From: Methanothrix harundinacea
GTDB lineage: Archaea; Halobacteriota; Methanosarcinia; Methanotrichales; Methanotrichaceae
Reading direction: 5' to 3'
Length of the DNA stretch: 64,000 nucleotides
Assembly (NCBI GenBank): GCA_002502785.1
Contig: DAQG01000046.1
Span: forward strand, 1 to 64,000
Shown here: piece by piece, positions 37,926-47,015 of the stretch
Layout of the letters: each line of letters opens with the position of its first letter
Numbering within the stretch: the first letter of the stretch is position 1
Notes under the pieces: model-generated
What the model saw: the letters and a program-made list of their open reading frames with translations, nothing else
Told to the model about the DNA's origin: nothing
Database searches by the model: none
Translations under genes and position numbers: made by a program

Positions 37926-38242
37926 CGCACGACCTCCACCACGACGAAGGACTTTGTCTTGCTGAGAGGTCTGCACTCGGCAACCTTGACGACGTCACCG
38001 ACCTTCGCCTTCAGACAGGGCGGGTTGTGAGCGTGAAGCTTCGACCGCCTTTTCTCGAACCTATCGTACTTCGTCATCTTCCTTTCGAACTCGCGCAGGA
38101 CCACCACAGTAGCGGTCATCTTGTCGCTGACCACCGTTCCGTCAAAAACCTGACCGCGAACGGAAAGTTTTCCATGAAAGGGACAATTTGGATCGTCACA
38201 GGCCTTCTCAGGTGACTTGACGCCCAGTCCGACATCCCTCAT
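37922..38242 (-). CDS. rps17: Ribosomal protein uS17
   Basis: Small-subunit OB-fold protein of 106 residues. [24 protein letters not shown] is the archaeal N-terminus, with a Cys/His pair. The core [40 protein letters not shown] follows. ATG 38242 with AGGTGG five bases upstream is preferred over GTG 38251. Confidence 0.94.
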   Translation of the reverse strand: MRDVGLGVKSPEKACDDPNCPFHGKLSVRGQVFDGTVVSDKMTATVVVLREFERKMTKYDRFEKRRSKLHAHNPPCLKAKVGDVVKVAECRPLSKTKSFVVVEVVR

Positions 38243-38529
38243 AATTTCCACCTCGATCTCCGTATTTTTTTGTTAATCCTGTTTTCGGGTTGTGAGACTA
38301 AAACTGAGCCCTCTGCCTTCACCTTCAGGCCCTGAGACAGGGTGAAAAGGAAGCAGTTGCAGGACTTGGGAACGCGTTTATCTCCACTCCTGGTCTCGAT
38401 CAGAAAGGTGTTTCGGGTTTCATCAACGACCCTGCCGGATATTCCCACCTGGAAGGGGTTTGTGCCTTCGACGACCTCTACAAGCAGGCCTATCAGCTCA
38501 TGTCTGACGAGATTCTCAGGAGTTATCAT
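38239..38529 (-). CDS. rnp1: Ribonuclease P protein component 1 (Rpp29/Pop4 homologue)
   Basis: A 96-residue Sm-like barrel subunit of archaeal RNase P that helps recognise precursor t[28 protein letters not shown] is the family start. [18 protein letters not shown] and [12 protein letters not shown] form the barrel. It begins within the uL29 stop codon (TGATG) and overlaps uS17. Its place between uL29 and uS17 is the usual archaeal one. Confidence 0.93.
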   Translation of the reverse strand: MITPENLVRHELIGLLVEVVEGTNPFQVGISGRVVDETRNTFLIETRSGDKRVPKSCNCFLFTLSQGLKVKAEGSVLVSQPENRINKKIRRSRWKL

Positions 38530-38732
38530 CACGCTGTTACACGCTCCTTCTGTATGGTCTTGATCCTGGCTATGGACCTCTTTATCTCCCTTATCCTGCC
38601 AGGGTTCTCCGGGGCGCCGCCAGAGACGACGAGCCCCCTCTCCCGGATCAGCTCGCTTTGGAGCTTTTCAAGCTCCTCACCCAGCTCCTCGGGGCTCATA
38701 TTCCTCAGTTCATCGACCCTGAATATCGCCAT
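38529..38732 (-). CDS. rpl29: Ribosomal protein uL29
   Basis: A 67-residue two-helix protein at the polypeptide exit. [30 protein letters not shown] and [18 protein letters not shown] are the two helices. In many archaea an eIF1-like gene comes next; here RNase P component 1 follows directly. Confidence 0.94.
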   Translation of the reverse strand: MAIFRVDELRNMSPEELGEELEKLQSELIRERGLVVSGGAPENPGRIREIKRSIARIKTIQKERVTA

Positions 38733-38751
38733 GTCAAGTCACGCTCTCGTC

Positions 38752-39684
38752 TCACACTTCGCTCTTCGGCTCTTCCTCGGAGACTTCCTCCGCAGGAACC
38801 TCTTCCTCGACGACCGTCTCTTCAGTGATCGCCTCTTCGGCTACCGTCTCTGCGGGAACCTCCTCTTCAGCGACGATCAGCTCCTCGGAGACCTCTTCCT
38901 CGACGACCGGTTCTTCGATGATCGCCTCTTCGGCGACCGTCTCTGTAGGGACCTCTTCCTCGGTGATCTCGACCTCCAGGTCCTCGACGACTATCTCCTC
39001 GACGGGTCCTTCGGTCTCGGTTTCCAGAAGCTCCTCCAGCTCGTCTTTCTTCTCCTCAACTGGAGCAAGTTCCTCTGCCGTCTCCTTGGATGGCGGAACT
39101 ATCAGGAACCTGTCTGGAGGTATGGCGTCGGGAGGTACGATCCTCACCTGGCAACCGATGGTTCCCAGTTTCTTCACCGCCACGGCGTATCCGTGGTCAA
39201 CGATCTCCTGGGAGGGTTTGCCCGAATGCTTGACGTAACCTGCCAGGAACTTCTCGACCCTGGATCGAGGTCCCGTCACCTTGCCGCTCAGGATTATCTC
39301 GCAGCCTAGGGCTCCACTCTCCATGACCCTCCGAAGGGTGGTCTGGCCGGCCTTTCTGAAGTACCAGCCTCTTTCAAGGGAGCTAGCCAGCCTGTTGGCC
39401 ACGACCTGGGCGTTCAGCTCGGCCTTGCCCACGTCCTGCACGTCTATCTGGGGGTTGTCCAGACGGAAGTTCCGGTCCAGGTTCCGGGTGAGCTTTCTGA
39501 TCAGCTTTCCGCCCTTCCCGATGACCATTCCAGGCTTTTCGGCATAGACGGTGATCTGGATCCCCATAGGGGTCCTGTTCATCATCATGCCGCCGTACCC
39601 GGCCCGACTGAGCTCCTTGGACAGATACTCGTGGACCAGAGCTTTGGTAAAGCCGTCCTCTACAAATTTCTTCTCTACGCCCAA
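38752..39684 (-). CDS. rps3: Ribosomal protein uS3 with an acidic repetitive C-terminal extension
   Basis: The first 200 residues are a normal uS3: KH domain with the GKGG loop in [14 protein letters not shown], and the C-terminal domain with [19 protein letters not shown] and [16 protein letters not shown]. Mature family length is about 200-220. A tail of about 100 residues follows, almost entirely E, V, A, P and T. Within it a unit of about 31 residues, starting EEEVP(T/A)ETVAEEAI, occurs twice (residues 242-272 and 273-303). The tail would be disordered and strongly negative at the mRNA entry side of the 30S subunit. Its role is unknown. Confidence 0.95.
   Translation of the reverse strand: MGVEKKFVEDGFTKALVHEYLSKELSRAGYGGMMMNRTPMGIQITVYAEKPGMVIGKGGKLIRKLTRNLDRNFRLDNPQIDVQDVGKAELNAQVVANRLASSLERGWYFRKAGQTTLRRVMESGALGCEIILSGKVTGPRSRVEKFLAGYVKHSGKPSQEIVDHGYAVAVKKLGTIGCQVRIVPPDAIPPDRFLIVPPSKETAEELAPVEEKKDELEELLETETEGPVEEIVVEDLEVEITEEEVPTETVAEEAIIEEPVVEEEVSEELIVAEEEVPAETVAEEAITEETVVEEEVPAEEVSEEEPKSEV
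38770..38961 (-). repeat. In-frame tandem repeat, about 93 bp, in the rps3 3' end
   Basis: Two imperfect copies encode [14 protein letters not shown] and EVxVEEEV-type segments. Smaller internal repeats (EEEVP, VAEEA) suggest growth by duplication and slippage. Copy number could differ between strains. Confidence 0.75.
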
Positions 39685-39685
39685 G

Positions 39686-40147
39686 TTAGCTCACCTCGGT
39701 CAATATCAGCTCTATCGATACGGTCTCCGTATCCTTGGGGGTGGCTCTGCCCATGGCTCTTGGCATCCAGCCCCTCAGGGTTCTGCCCTGCTTGGTGGAG
39801 ATGTAGGTGATCTTCATCTCAGCAGGGTCAAGCCCCTTGTACTCGGCGTTGCTGGTGGCGTTGATCAAAACGCCCAAAACGGCTTTGGCCGCCTTTTGGG
39901 GGTACCTGCCAGCATCCCAGCCCACAAGGCCACGCCTGTGGGGGATTTTCTTGTTGTGCCGCTTGAAGGGCACTGGCCTCTTCAGGGCGATCACATCTTC
40001 CAGGTATGCCCTTGCGGTCTCTGCTCGCATCCCCTTTATCGTCCTGCAGATCTCCAGAGCGTGTTTGGGCGAGATGTGATGTTCTGTGCCCATCGCCCTG
40101 GACGATTGCTCTTTTTCAGGGGTGATGGAATATTTCAGTCGTCCCAA
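39686..40147 (-). CDS. rpl22: Ribosomal protein uL22
   Basis: Lines the exit tunnel with its long hairpin; 153 residues. [24 protein letters not shown] and [20 protein letters not shown] are conserved. The hairpin lies in [22 protein letters not shown]. It ends next to the uS3 start. Confidence 0.95.
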   Translation of the reverse strand: MGRLKYSITPEKEQSSRAMGTEHHISPKHALEICRTIKGMRAETARAYLEDVIALKRPVPFKRHNKKIPHRRGLVGWDAGRYPQKAAKAVLGVLINATSNAEYKGLDPAEMKITYISTKQGRTLRGWMPRAMGRATPKDTETVSIELILTEVS

Positions 40148-40157
40148 AATTCACACC

Positions 40158-40568
40158 TCACTTCAACGGCACGAACCTGCTCGATCGGGTGGCGCCCACA
40201 CCGGCGCTGCCGTGAGAGACCCTTCCTCTGGTCAGGGAGTACTCGCCGAGGTAATGGCCGACCATCTCCGGCATGATCTCGACCCGGTTGAAGGTCTTAC
40301 CGTTATAAATCTCGATCGTCTTTCCCACCATCTCGGGAAGGACTATCATGTCCCGAAGGTGGGTTCTCACCACGTCTCGGTTCTTGACCCTGGAGAGCAG
40401 CCTTCTGTGATCCTTGGTCAGGCCCCTCTTCAGCCTTCTTCGCTGCCTTGCTGGAAGAAGCGCCATCAGCTCGTCCATGTTGAGCTTGTTCAGCTCATCG
40501 ACCTTGAGGCCGCGATAGGTGAACTCCTCTTTCCTCTTCGGAAGCCTTGATCCTGATTTCCTCGCCAA
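40158..40568 (-). CDS. rps19: Ribosomal protein uS19
   Basis: Head protein of the small subunit, 136 residues, with the archaeal N-terminal extension ([34 protein letters not shown]). The core [32 protein letters not shown] and [24 protein letters not shown] is highly conserved. Confidence 0.95.
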   Translation of the reverse strand: MARKSGSRLPKRKEEFTYRGLKVDELNKLNMDELMALLPARQRRRLKRGLTKDHRRLLSRVKNRDVVRTHLRDMIVLPEMVGKTIEIYNGKTFNRVEIMPEMVGHYLGEYSLTRGRVSHGSAGVGATRSSRFVPLK

Positions 40569-40580
40569 AACAATCCCTCT

Positions 40581-41294
40581 TTAACGCTTTCCGGTCCTTC
40601 TGGCCGCAATGGACCCGACCTTACGACCGGGGGGTGCGTTCCTGCTGACGGTCTTGGGCCTTCCTGGATGCTGCCATCCACCGCCACCGAAGGGGTGGTC
40701 CACCACGTTCATGGCCACGCCTCTGACCCTGGGATACTTGCCAGCCTTGGACTTCATCTTGTGGTATTTCTTTCCAGCTTTTACGAAGGGCTTGTCGGTC
40801 CTGCCGCCGCCAGCGACGACCCCTATCGTCGCCATGCACTGGGGGTTGAGCCACTTCATCTCTCCGCTGGGGAGCTGGACGACGGTCTTCCCCACATCGT
40901 GGGCTATGAGTATGCCGTAAACTCCGCTGGATCTCGCGAACTGGCCACCGGACCTCGGGCTCGACTCGATGTTGCAGATGGGAATTCCCTCGGGGATCTC
41001 TGCGAGATGCAGTGAGTTGCCCGGCTTGATCTCGGCAGAGGCGCCACAGGCTATCTCCTGGCCGACGTAAACGCCCTCTGGGACTAAGATGTATCTTTCC
41101 TCATCGTTGTCGAGGATCACTCTCGCCACCGGGGCGTTCCGGGCCGGATCGTGGACGATGTCCTTTACGAGCCCTCGAACGGTCTCGTCCCGGTCCACCT
41201 TCACGTGCTTGAGCTCCGCCCTGAACTTGTGAGAGGGTGCCCGGTAAGTCGGGGTTCCTCGACCTCGGTTCTGTTGTATAATTCTGTGCCCCAT
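40581..41294 (-). CDS. rpl2: Ribosomal protein uL2
   Basis: Near the peptidyl transferase centre; 237 residues. [25 protein letters not shown] begins the protein. The conserved histidine region is [19 protein letters not shown], and the basic tail ends [14 protein letters not shown]. It follows uL23. Confidence 0.96.
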   Translation of the reverse strand: MGHRIIQQNRGRGTPTYRAPSHKFRAELKHVKVDRDETVRGLVKDIVHDPARNAPVARVILDNDEERYILVPEGVYVGQEIACGASAEIKPGNSLHLAEIPEGIPICNIESSPRSGGQFARSSGVYGILIAHDVGKTVVQLPSGEMKWLNPQCMATIGVVAGGGRTDKPFVKAGKKYHKMKSKAGKYPRVRGVAMNVVDHPFGGGGWQHPGRPKTVSRNAPPGRKVGSIAARRTGKR

Positions 41295-41303
41295 AACCTC
41301 ACC

Positions 41304-41552
41304 TCACAGCAGTCCGAGCGTTGTGGCCAGCTCGTTGGCGCTGCCGTCGCCTGCCAGCTTCACGGCCGCTTTCTTCTCGCCCTTGGAGGTGATCATCGTC
41401 CTTATCGAGATCACATCGACGTCGTAGAGCTCTTCCAGTTCCTTCTTGATCTCTTTCTTGTTGGCCTTGATGTTCACCAAAAACTCCATGGTGTTGTCGG
41501 AGTCGATCATGTTGGTGACCTTCTCCGTGATGAACGGACTCTTAATGACCAT
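41304..41552 (-). CDS. rpl23: Ribosomal protein uL23
   Basis: An 82-residue protein at the tunnel exit, the docking site for SRP and [28 protein letters not shown] and [26 protein letters not shown] are typical. ATG 41552 preceded by GGTGAG is chosen; a GTG three codons earlier is possible and would overlap uL4. Confidence 0.94.
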   Translation of the reverse strand: MVIKSPFITEKVTNMIDSDNTMEFLVNIKANKKEIKKELEELYDVDVISIRTMITSKGEKKAAVKLAGDGSANELATTLGLL

Positions 41553-42306
41553 AGGTCTCACCCAGCCATTTCAGAGAGGATTCGGTCCAGACTGTGAGCC
41601 TGCCGGCTTGGGTACCGGGAGCTAGAAGCTCGGCGTTCAGCCTGTCCACTGTGGTGATGTCAACGCCCGGAAGGTTTCTGGAGGCTCTGATCAGCCCGCT
41701 GTTTTTGCCTGCCACTATCAGCAGGCTCTTTGGATGCTTGTACTTTCTGCCCCGCATCTTGCCTCGGCCCGCGCGGATCGTTCTGCCGTTCTTGGCCCTC
41801 AAAACGTCTTCCCAAAGGCCGCAGGCCGCCAGGAAATTTCGGACCTCATTCGTCTTCTCAACAGCTTCCAGGTCGTCTTTTGCAACGAAGACCGATTCGC
41901 CTGAGAATACGTGGCCTCTGGCCCTTACGAGATCGGCGTTCGCGGTTGCTGCTATCGCTGAACGGATCGCCTTTCTCCGCTCTTTGGCGTTCACCTTCTC
42001 GGTTCTGTCCGCCTCGGGTTTTGGGGGGTGGGCTCTTCGGCCACCCTTGGCTTGGGGGACCCTGGCAGCTCGCCTTCCGTTTATGATCCTTGGAACTCGA
42101 GAGACTCCGCGGCAGGTTCCCCAGGACTGGGCAGAGGTCTTGAGGCCCGAGAGATTACTTGGACCGTAGGGCTGAAGCCTGTTGGCCTGGGCCGCCAGAA
42201 CCGCCCTCTTTATGAGGTCCGGTCTAAACTCCTCGTCGAAGACCGACGGGAGGTCAACCTCTCCGACCTCATTTCCAGATAGATCGATAACCTTTGCCTT
42301 CATCAC
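41542..42306 (-). CDS. rpl4: Ribosomal protein uL4
   Basis: A 254-residue protein whose long loop reaches the exit tunnel ([38 protein letters not shown]). The globular domain has [20 protein letters not shown] and [21 protein letters not shown]. It overlaps uL3 by 4 nt. Confidence 0.95.
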   Translation of the reverse strand: MMKAKVIDLSGNEVGEVDLPSVFDEEFRPDLIKRAVLAAQANRLQPYGPSNLSGLKTSAQSWGTCRGVSRVPRIINGRRAARVPQAKGGRRAHPPKPEADRTEKVNAKERRKAIRSAIAATANADLVRARGHVFSGESVFVAKDDLEAVEKTNEVRNFLAACGLWEDVLRAKNGRTIRAGRGKMRGRKYKHPKSLLIVAGKNSGLIRASRNLPGVDITTVDRLNAELLAPGTQAGRLTVWTESSLKWLGETYGH

Positions 42307-43310
42307 AATCCCTGCTTCGAGTCTGTGCTGACGTAGAGGACCTCGGGCGTCTTTGCCACGGCGTCCTTGGATCTAACCGCGTTTCTCATTCTGACCAGCC
42401 TCTTGGAGGGGCCGGGAACGCTTCCGCTGATGATGGCGTATTCGCCCCTAACGACGCCGTATCCCGGGAAACCGCCCTCGGGCGTTATTTCGCCGCCGTC
42501 GGATCCGATGGCCAGAATTCTTTTGTTGAACTCAGTTCTCTGGTGGTAGCCCATCTGGCCCAGGAGGGGGACCGTCCACCTCACGTGGTGGGGGTTCCAG
42601 GGGCCGAGGTTGCCTATGTGGCGGCGTTTGCCGCCTCGGGAGTGTTTCCTCTTCTGGAGCATTATGCCCCAGCGCTTGACGGGACCCTGAGTTCCCTTGC
42701 CCTTGGTGATGGCAGAGACGTCGATTATCGATCCAGTGCCGAAGACGCTGGAGATCGGCACCGTGGAGCCGAGAAGGCCACGGGCCAGCTCGAACTGGTC
42801 TTCGATGCTGCCACTGTTTACCTGAATCTCCATCAGGTCAGGGTTCTTCTTGGGAACGCCCGTCAGAAGCTTGGGGTTTGTATAAGCGATCAAACGCAAT
42901 TCAGCCATCTTGTCTATTTGAGCCCCGATGTCATCGAGAGAGACGCCCCTCTTGTTCTTGGGGACGGTGATCGACCTTGCGAGGTACGGGTCCAGCTTCT
43001 CTGACCAAGCCTCTCCCGCAGCCCTCACGCCGCCGTTGTACTTCTCGTAGACGCGAAGGGCGGCTATGCTGAGGGGCGGTGTCTCCAGAATGGTCACCGG
43101 CACGCTGATCTCCATGCCCTCCGTGAGGCTGTTAGGCTTGTCGTCGATCATTATGAGATGGGTCATGCCGGCCTTGTACCCGGCAAAACCGTCCATTCTG
43201 GCTTTCTCCTCGCCAGCGGCCCAGTATCTCGTCCTGGGGACCTGGCTCTTAGCCCGTTTTCGGGGGCTGGAGGCCAGCGAACCTCGTCTTGGTCGGTGTA
43301 TGGTTGCCAT
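42303..43310 (-). CDS. rpl3: Ribosomal protein uL3
   Basis: An early-assembly large-subunit protein of 335 residues. [23 protein letters not shown] is its basic N-terminus. The loop approaching the peptidyl transferase centre is [34 protein letters not shown]. It is directly preceded by the SPOUT gene. Confidence 0.96.
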   Translation of the reverse strand: MATIHRPRRGSLASSPRKRAKSQVPRTRYWAAGEEKARMDGFAGYKAGMTHLIMIDDKPNSLTEGMEISVPVTILETPPLSIAALRVYEKYNGGVRAAGEAWSEKLDPYLARSITVPKNKRGVSLDDIGAQIDKMAELRLIAYTNPKLLTGVPKKNPDLMEIQVNSGSIEDQFELARGLLGSTVPISSVFGTGSIIDVSAITKGKGTQGPVKRWGIMLQKRKHSRGGKRRHIGNLGPWNPHHVRWTVPLLGQMGYHQRTEFNKRILAIGSDGGEITPEGGFPGYGVVRGEYAIISGSVPGPSKRLVRMRNAVRSKDAVAKTPEVLYVSTDSKQGL

Positions 43311-44150
43311 TTAGCCCTCCAGTGATCGCATCAGGTTGACCTGGGAAAGGGTGGCGAAGATCGCCTCTTCAAGCCTTACCGTTTCGGTTCCCTGATGCGG
43401 TATGGTGTTAATCACGCAACATCCTTCCATCGTTTCGCTGCTCAAGAACGCATCAACGCCGCGTGCGGGCGAGCCGAAGACCACTTCCAGACCACGCTTT
43501 AGGCCTTGACGTATCGTCTGCCTCAGGAGGTCTGGGGTTGCTGGCGTGCCCTGTCTGGACGTGGCCACGACTAGGCTCTCTGTTGAGCGGACGTGCTCGT
43601 CCAGGTTCGGGATGACCTCGGTTTCGTAGCCCCAGTAGTGAGGTATCTCCGATCGGTCTACCGGCTCCGCGGCGAGGGGTTTCAGCGAAAAGACTCTGAC
43701 GTTCAGGCGCTGCCCCGCCAAAAACCGCTTCGCGGTTTTGAGGGGCAATGGGCACTCAACACCTATGTCCACCCATGCGCCGTTGTCAGATCCCACTTCG
43801 TCGACTACTAAACCTACTCTGAACTCGCCGACCTTGAGCGTTGAAACCTTTGAGCTTGTGGGATGATGAGCGGTGCGCAGCGGCGGCAGGATGCCAACGT
43901 ACCTCAACGCTCTTTCCCTAGGAAAGAGCCTTTTTCGGAGGTACTGGGGCGTCTCTGCGTACTGCAGGACTCGGGATATGAACCTGGAGTCATCAAACTC
44001 CTCATCGCGATAGATGACGATCCTGTCCACCCGAAATACCGCAGCTGCTCTTGCGATCTGGCCCACCTTGAGGGTGCGTATTCGCAGGTCCGCCGACTCC
44101 ATTGTAGCGGAGGACGGAATCAAGATGGACGTCTCGCTGTCACCGATCAT
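43311..44150 (-). CDS. SPOUT-family RNA methyltransferase (DUF171/C9orf114-like)
   Basis: A 279-residue protein of the family PF02598. IRTLKVGQIARAAAVFRVDRIVIYRD is diagnostic, as are RALRYVGILPPLRTAHHPTS and the C-terminal knot region GLEVVFGSPARGVD and CCVINTIPHQGTETVRLEEAIFATL. It probably methylates rRNA with S-adenosylmethionine; the target is unknown. It is the first gene of the ribosomal superoperon and abuts uL3, which is conserved in many archaea. Confidence 0.9.
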   Translation of the reverse strand: MIGDSETSILIPSSATMESADLRIRTLKVGQIARAAAVFRVDRIVIYRDEEFDDSRFISRVLQYAETPQYLRKRLFPRERALRYVGILPPLRTAHHPTSSKVSTLKVGEFRVGLVVDEVGSDNGAWVDIGVECPLPLKTAKRFLAGQRLNVRVFSLKPLAAEPVDRSEIPHYWGYETEVIPNLDEHVRSTESLVVATSRQGTPATPDLLRQTIRQGLKRGLEVVFGSPARGVDAFLSSETMEGCCVINTIPHQGTETVRLEEAIFATLSQVNLMRSLEG

Positions 44151-44177
44151 CGGATCTTACCCCCAAGACCTATTCTT

Positions 44178-44189
44178 GATATAAAAAGG
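44178..44189 (-). promoter_or_regulatory. TATA box of the ribosomal superoperon
   Basis: Plus-strand gatataaaaagg reads as an archaeal TATA on the minus strand. It is centred 34 nt before the SPOUT ATG, which gives a leader of about 9 nt. It is the only strong promoter I see before the gapless run down to cbf5. Confidence 0.55.
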
Positions 44190-44310
44190 TTTGGAGAGGA
44201 AAAAGAAGCCCATTTCAGCGCCGGATCTCCCGGCCCTGCCTTATCTGATACCATTGAATTGCCTACCTTGTCCCCACACCCACGCTTCAGCTACTATATT
44301 ATATCTCTCG

Positions 44311-44871
44311 TCATGGCACGGGCCTGAAGGTCCTGGGGTCGAGGGTGAGGGCCGTCTCGCAGTAGGAACATATCGTGTCAAGTCCCGTGTCGGACAAAAC
44401 TGCTCTATCAACAACCTCCTGGGGCGGAAGGTACTGGGTCATCTCCTCGCCGCAGAAGGGGCACTTTATCTTCAGCCACTCGAGGCTGGTTAAGTCCCGT
44501 ATATTTAGTATCACCTCTCCGAGGGCGTCTGAGTAGGTCTCCCGGGAAAAGGTGATCGGCTTGAGGTGCCTTATCAGGACGGGAATCTCCGCCTCCACCT
44601 CCAGGAGCGGGATCATCAGCTGGTCGATCCCGGAGGCAAAGCCTATCTCCTGGTTGACCCTTGGCGAGACCACCCCATCCAGCGTAAGAAGGGCGATGAC
44701 GCAGTCTGAGTGGCGGATCCCAAACCTCACTCTATCGCCCGGCGACACCCCTCGGGCGCGCCGGTAGATGGCGACGAAGCTCTCAAGCCCCACCCTCCAG
44801 AGGGCTTCGGCCAGCTCCCGGGCCAGGGGCTCGTCCTCCTCGCAGTGGGTGATGTAGACTTTGGTGATCAT
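44311..44871 (-). CDS. TIR-domain protein with a C-terminal zinc ribbon
   Basis: The N-terminal 120 residues form a TIR domain: KVYITHCEEDEPLARELAEALWRVGLESFVAIYR, then DCVIALLTLDGVVSPRVNQEIGFAS. E75 in VNQEIGFA is in the position of the TIR catalytic glutamate, so NAD-cleaving activity is possible. Residues 137-171 carry CPFC and CSYC, a zinc ribbon. Archaeal and bacterial TIR proteins often act in phage defence or NAD signalling, but no partner gene (Argonaute, sirtuin-like or effector) stands beside it. It is in the cytoplasm, with no signal peptide. Confidence 0.75.
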   Translation of the reverse strand: MITKVYITHCEEDEPLARELAEALWRVGLESFVAIYRRARGVSPGDRVRFGIRHSDCVIALLTLDGVVSPRVNQEIGFASGIDQLMIPLLEVEAEIPVLIRHLKPITFSRETYSDALGEVILNIRDLTSLEWLKIKCPFCGEEMTQYLPPQEVVDRAVLSDTGLDTICSYCETALTLDPRTFRPVP

Positions 44872-45235
44872 GAAAGTGAAACTCCGAGGGGTTATGGTCG
44901 TGAGGGGTATTCACAGTTTCCGTCGATCTTCTCGAACATGTCCTACCGAAACGATGGGAGCATAGCCTTTCATGGGAAGCTCGGGTTCAGAGAATGCGGC
45001 CGCTTCAAGGCTATCGGGAGAAAGTGGGGGTGAGGACTTCGACGCCATATGGATGCAGAGGATGCTTTGAGGTTGGTCTGCCTATTTGTCTTTTCAGGGA
45101 CACCTTCTCAGGTCTCGGCGAAGTGTGCTGTTCTTAAAACGCTGCGATTTGTGGCGATGTGCAAAGGTTTAAATAGTGACAAGCCTTTCTAGCATTCCGC
45201 GTTAAGCTGTTCTGTTTTATGGTTTTTCGCAAAGG
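44872..45235. other. Spacer holding a decayed acetyltransferase and the TRAM promoter
   Basis: The GNAT remnant listed next lies in the first half. In the second half ggtttaaatagtg (45165-45177) is a strong TATA with BRE, placing the start of the TRAM mRNA near 45197 and giving an untranslated leader of about 40 nt. Confidence 0.5.
44935..45070 (+). pseudogene. C-terminal remnant of a GNAT acetyltransferase, frameshifted
   Basis: The frame reads NMSYRNDGSIAFHGKLGF, then RECGRFKAIGRKWG and stops. With one G fewer in the run at 45026-45030 it would continue EDFDAIWMQRML and stop at 45070. The order N-D-G-S-I-A-x-H-x-K-L-G-F, then K-x-x-G-R-K-W and D-x-x-W-M-Q, is the C-terminal end of phosphinothricin-type N-acetyltransferases. 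The catalytic acetyl-CoA-binding part is missing. Confidence 0.6.
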
Positions 45236-45478
45236 ATGGTGCAAAGTTTGTACGGTAATAATAGAGGCTCTTTTGGTGCCAGCGGGTTTGGTCCCTCTGC
45301 GCCAGTAGAGACTGGTAAGGAATACGACGTTGAGATCGAGGACATATCAAGACAAGGAGATGGCATCGCCAGAATTGAGGGTTTTGTCATCTTCGTTCCA
45401 GAGACCGGGGTTGGCGATAAGTCCACCATAATGGTCGATAAGGTTATGCAAAGGTTCGCAATAGCCCACAAGGTCTAA
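45236..45478 (+). CDS. TRAM-domain protein (putative RNA chaperone)
   Basis: An 80-residue protein: a 25-residue glycine-rich N-terminal arm, then a TRAM domain (GKEYDVEIEDISRQGDGIARIEGFVIFVPETGVGDKSTIMVDKVMQRFAIAHKV). Free-standing TRAM proteins of methanogens bind RNA and act as cold-shock-like chaperones. The leader of about 40 nt is longer than those of its neighbours, which is consistent with post-transcriptional control. AAAGG lies just before the ATG. A hairpin follows the gene. Confidence 0.9.
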   Translation: MVQSLYGNNRGSFGASGFGPSAPVETGKEYDVEIEDISRQGDGIARIEGFVIFVPETGVGDKSTIMVDKVMQRFAIAHKV

Positions 45479-45793
45479 AATTATCATCTGCCTTAAGCGT
45501 CGTTGGCGGTCTGCGCAGCGATTTCGCTGCGTTAGACTGCTTTACTAATAGACACTTTGTTTATCTCTCGCCTTCGATCTGCTCGATTTCTCGGGACGAG
45601 GATCTTCTGTTTGGCGATCTGCTCTATGCCGGTGGCAAGACGGAAGAAGTAAGAAGGGTGGAGTTCGGGGCGAATTTATCAGCTCCATAGGCTTCTTGAC
45701 CTTTTCGCTGTTTTTGTGTGGCGGCTAGGGTTATGCAGTGACGAATACGCACAAAAAAAAAAACAAGATATTTAAAATTAAGGAGATATGTAT
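45479..45793. other. Spacer with hairpin and unassigned coding-like minus-strand fragment
   Basis: Besides the hairpin, a minus-strand open stretch (45675 down to a stop at 45532) reads ELHPSYFFRLATGIEQIAKQ and then KILVPRNRADRRREIN. It has coding-like composition but no start codon, and stop codons lie just upstream. It may be a gene remnant. An A-rich run (45753-45763) and TATA (gatatttaaaatt, 45764) precede the next small gene. Confidence 0.4.
45514..45531 (+). terminator. Hairpin after the TRAM gene
   Basis: GCAGCGA and TCGCTGC form a perfect 7-bp stem with a 2-nt spacer about 37 nt after the stop. A short T-rich stretch follows (45540-45556). It is consistent with termination or mRNA 3'-end formation. 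Confidence 0.5.
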
Positions 45794-45961
45794 ATGGGCA
45801 AGACGTCAAACCAAGACTCAACAGAGGAACAGAATCTGGACAGCACGCTCAAAGAAGAAGCAGAAGGCTACGGGGATCTGGTGGCCATATCGGTGGTCCA
45901 CAAGGTGAGCATGAGAGCACTCCGATCCAGGTTGAAGGAATTGCAGATAGATCGAGTATGA
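45794..45961 (+). CDS. Small hypothetical protein (55 residues)
   Basis: ATG 45794 is preceded by AAGGAGAT at the proper distance and by a TATA-like atatttaaaatt about 25 nt upstream. The frame runs 55 codons to TGA 45959-45961. The product starts MGKTSNQDSTEEQNLD and ends MRALRSRLKELQIDRV, an acidic N-terminal half and a basic amphipathic C-terminal helix. I recognise no family. The good start signals are the main reason for calling it. An ATG two codons earlier is possible. Confidence 0.5.
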   Translation: MGKTSNQDSTEEQNLDSTLKEEAEGYGDLVAISVVHKVSMRALRSRLKELQIDRV

Positions 45962-46006
45962 ATACGTCAACTGTAAAGTGAAATTGAACGAAAAAGTGAC
46001 TTGATT

Positions 46007-46408
46007 ATGAGTGAAGATATGAATGGAAATTTGACGATCGATGAGAATACCATCATAGCAGAAATAGCTGAAAGGATCAGATGGACCGCCCAGGGGTGGC
46101 CCGTGCCGGAAGGTAGAGAGGACGACCGGGCGCTTCAGAAGTGTTACTCCTGGCTCGCGGTGCAGGATCTCCCTCTTGCGGTGGTACCTGAGAACGATTC
46201 CGAGTTCGACGAGTTTGTATCTTCGAACATCTTCCTGAAGATCAGCTTCGACGGCCGAGACCTCAACGATCTGGGTTTTGTCACCAGAGAGTACGTTGAA
46301 ACTTTCGGTCGGATAGAAAATGTGAACTTCGTTCCTGCCGCCTTTGGAGCGAAAAAAATGTTATCAAGGCTCAAGGCCTTCAAGTTCTCCTCGGATGAAC
46401 AAAAATGA
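46007..46408 (+). CDS. Hypothetical protein
   Basis: A 133-residue soluble protein, acidic, with no motif I recognise. It includes AEIAERIRWTAQGWPVPEG, VQDLPLAVVPENDSEFDEFV and a C-terminal basic end (KKMLSRLKAFKFS). It lies 45 nt behind the 55-residue gene in the same direction and may be in the same transcript. ATG 46007 is chosen over TTG 46001. Confidence 0.65.
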   Translation: MSEDMNGNLTIDENTIIAEIAERIRWTAQGWPVPEGREDDRALQKCYSWLAVQDLPLAVVPENDSEFDEFVSSNIFLKISFDGRDLNDLGFVTREYVETFGRIENVNFVPAAFGAKKMLSRLKAFKFSSDEQK

Positions 46409-46540
46409 GGTCCGGATTATACGATCCCGATCTCCAAAACCCGAAACGACCTTTCGCCTGAGTGCCTCTTTTATGCCGCGATCGATTTGACGATCGTTTT
46501 GTGACCTCACTCTCTCTCTTCGATCTTATCGACAACAGCC

Positions 46541-46960
46541 TCACAGAAATGGCAGCGGGTCTCTCTTTCTATAGACTAGGGCCTGGCAGATGGCTATGAG
46601 ATCTCCAGTCTCGGTTTTGACCTGGATGCTGTAGGTTGCAACTCTGTTGGACCTGCTGACCTCTTTTCCTTCCGCCAGGAGGGTGTCCCCCTTCTTCGGA
46701 CTGCTGACGTAGGTGACGCTCATGCTGAGGGCCACAGATACCGTGCCGTGGGAGTTTGAGGCGACCTCAAAGGCCTCGTCGATCAGGGAGAATATGGCTC
46801 CACCGTGGGCCATACCGAAGACGTTCTCCATATCCTCGGTGAACTTCATCTCCACCAGTGAGCGGCCGCTGTCCACCTCGACCAGTTTGAGCCCCATCTT
46901 CTTCGCGTAGGGCTCCTCTTCGACCCTCTTTCGGATCGCCTCGAATATCTCTTCACCCAT
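46541..46960 (-). CDS. PaaI-type hotdog thioesterase
   Basis: A 139-residue hotdog-fold protein. FGMAHGGAIFSLIDEAFEVASNSHG is the PaaI/4HBT signature helix, with HGG and the active-site acid in DEA. VALSMSVTYVSSPKKGDTLLAEG and the final strands RVATYSIQV and LIAICQALVYRK complete the fold. It should hydrolyse an acyl- or aryl-CoA thioester. The substrate is unknown. Confidence 0.85.
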   Translation of the reverse strand: MGEEIFEAIRKRVEEEPYAKKMGLKLVEVDSGRSLVEMKFTEDMENVFGMAHGGAIFSLIDEAFEVASNSHGTVSVALSMSVTYVSSPKKGDTLLAEGKEVSRSNRVATYSIQVKTETGDLIAICQALVYRKRDPLPFL

Positions 46961-47015
46961 CAATCAGCATCTCCCAACAATCGCTTTTGCCGTCTGAACT
47001 ATTTATCTCAACGTC

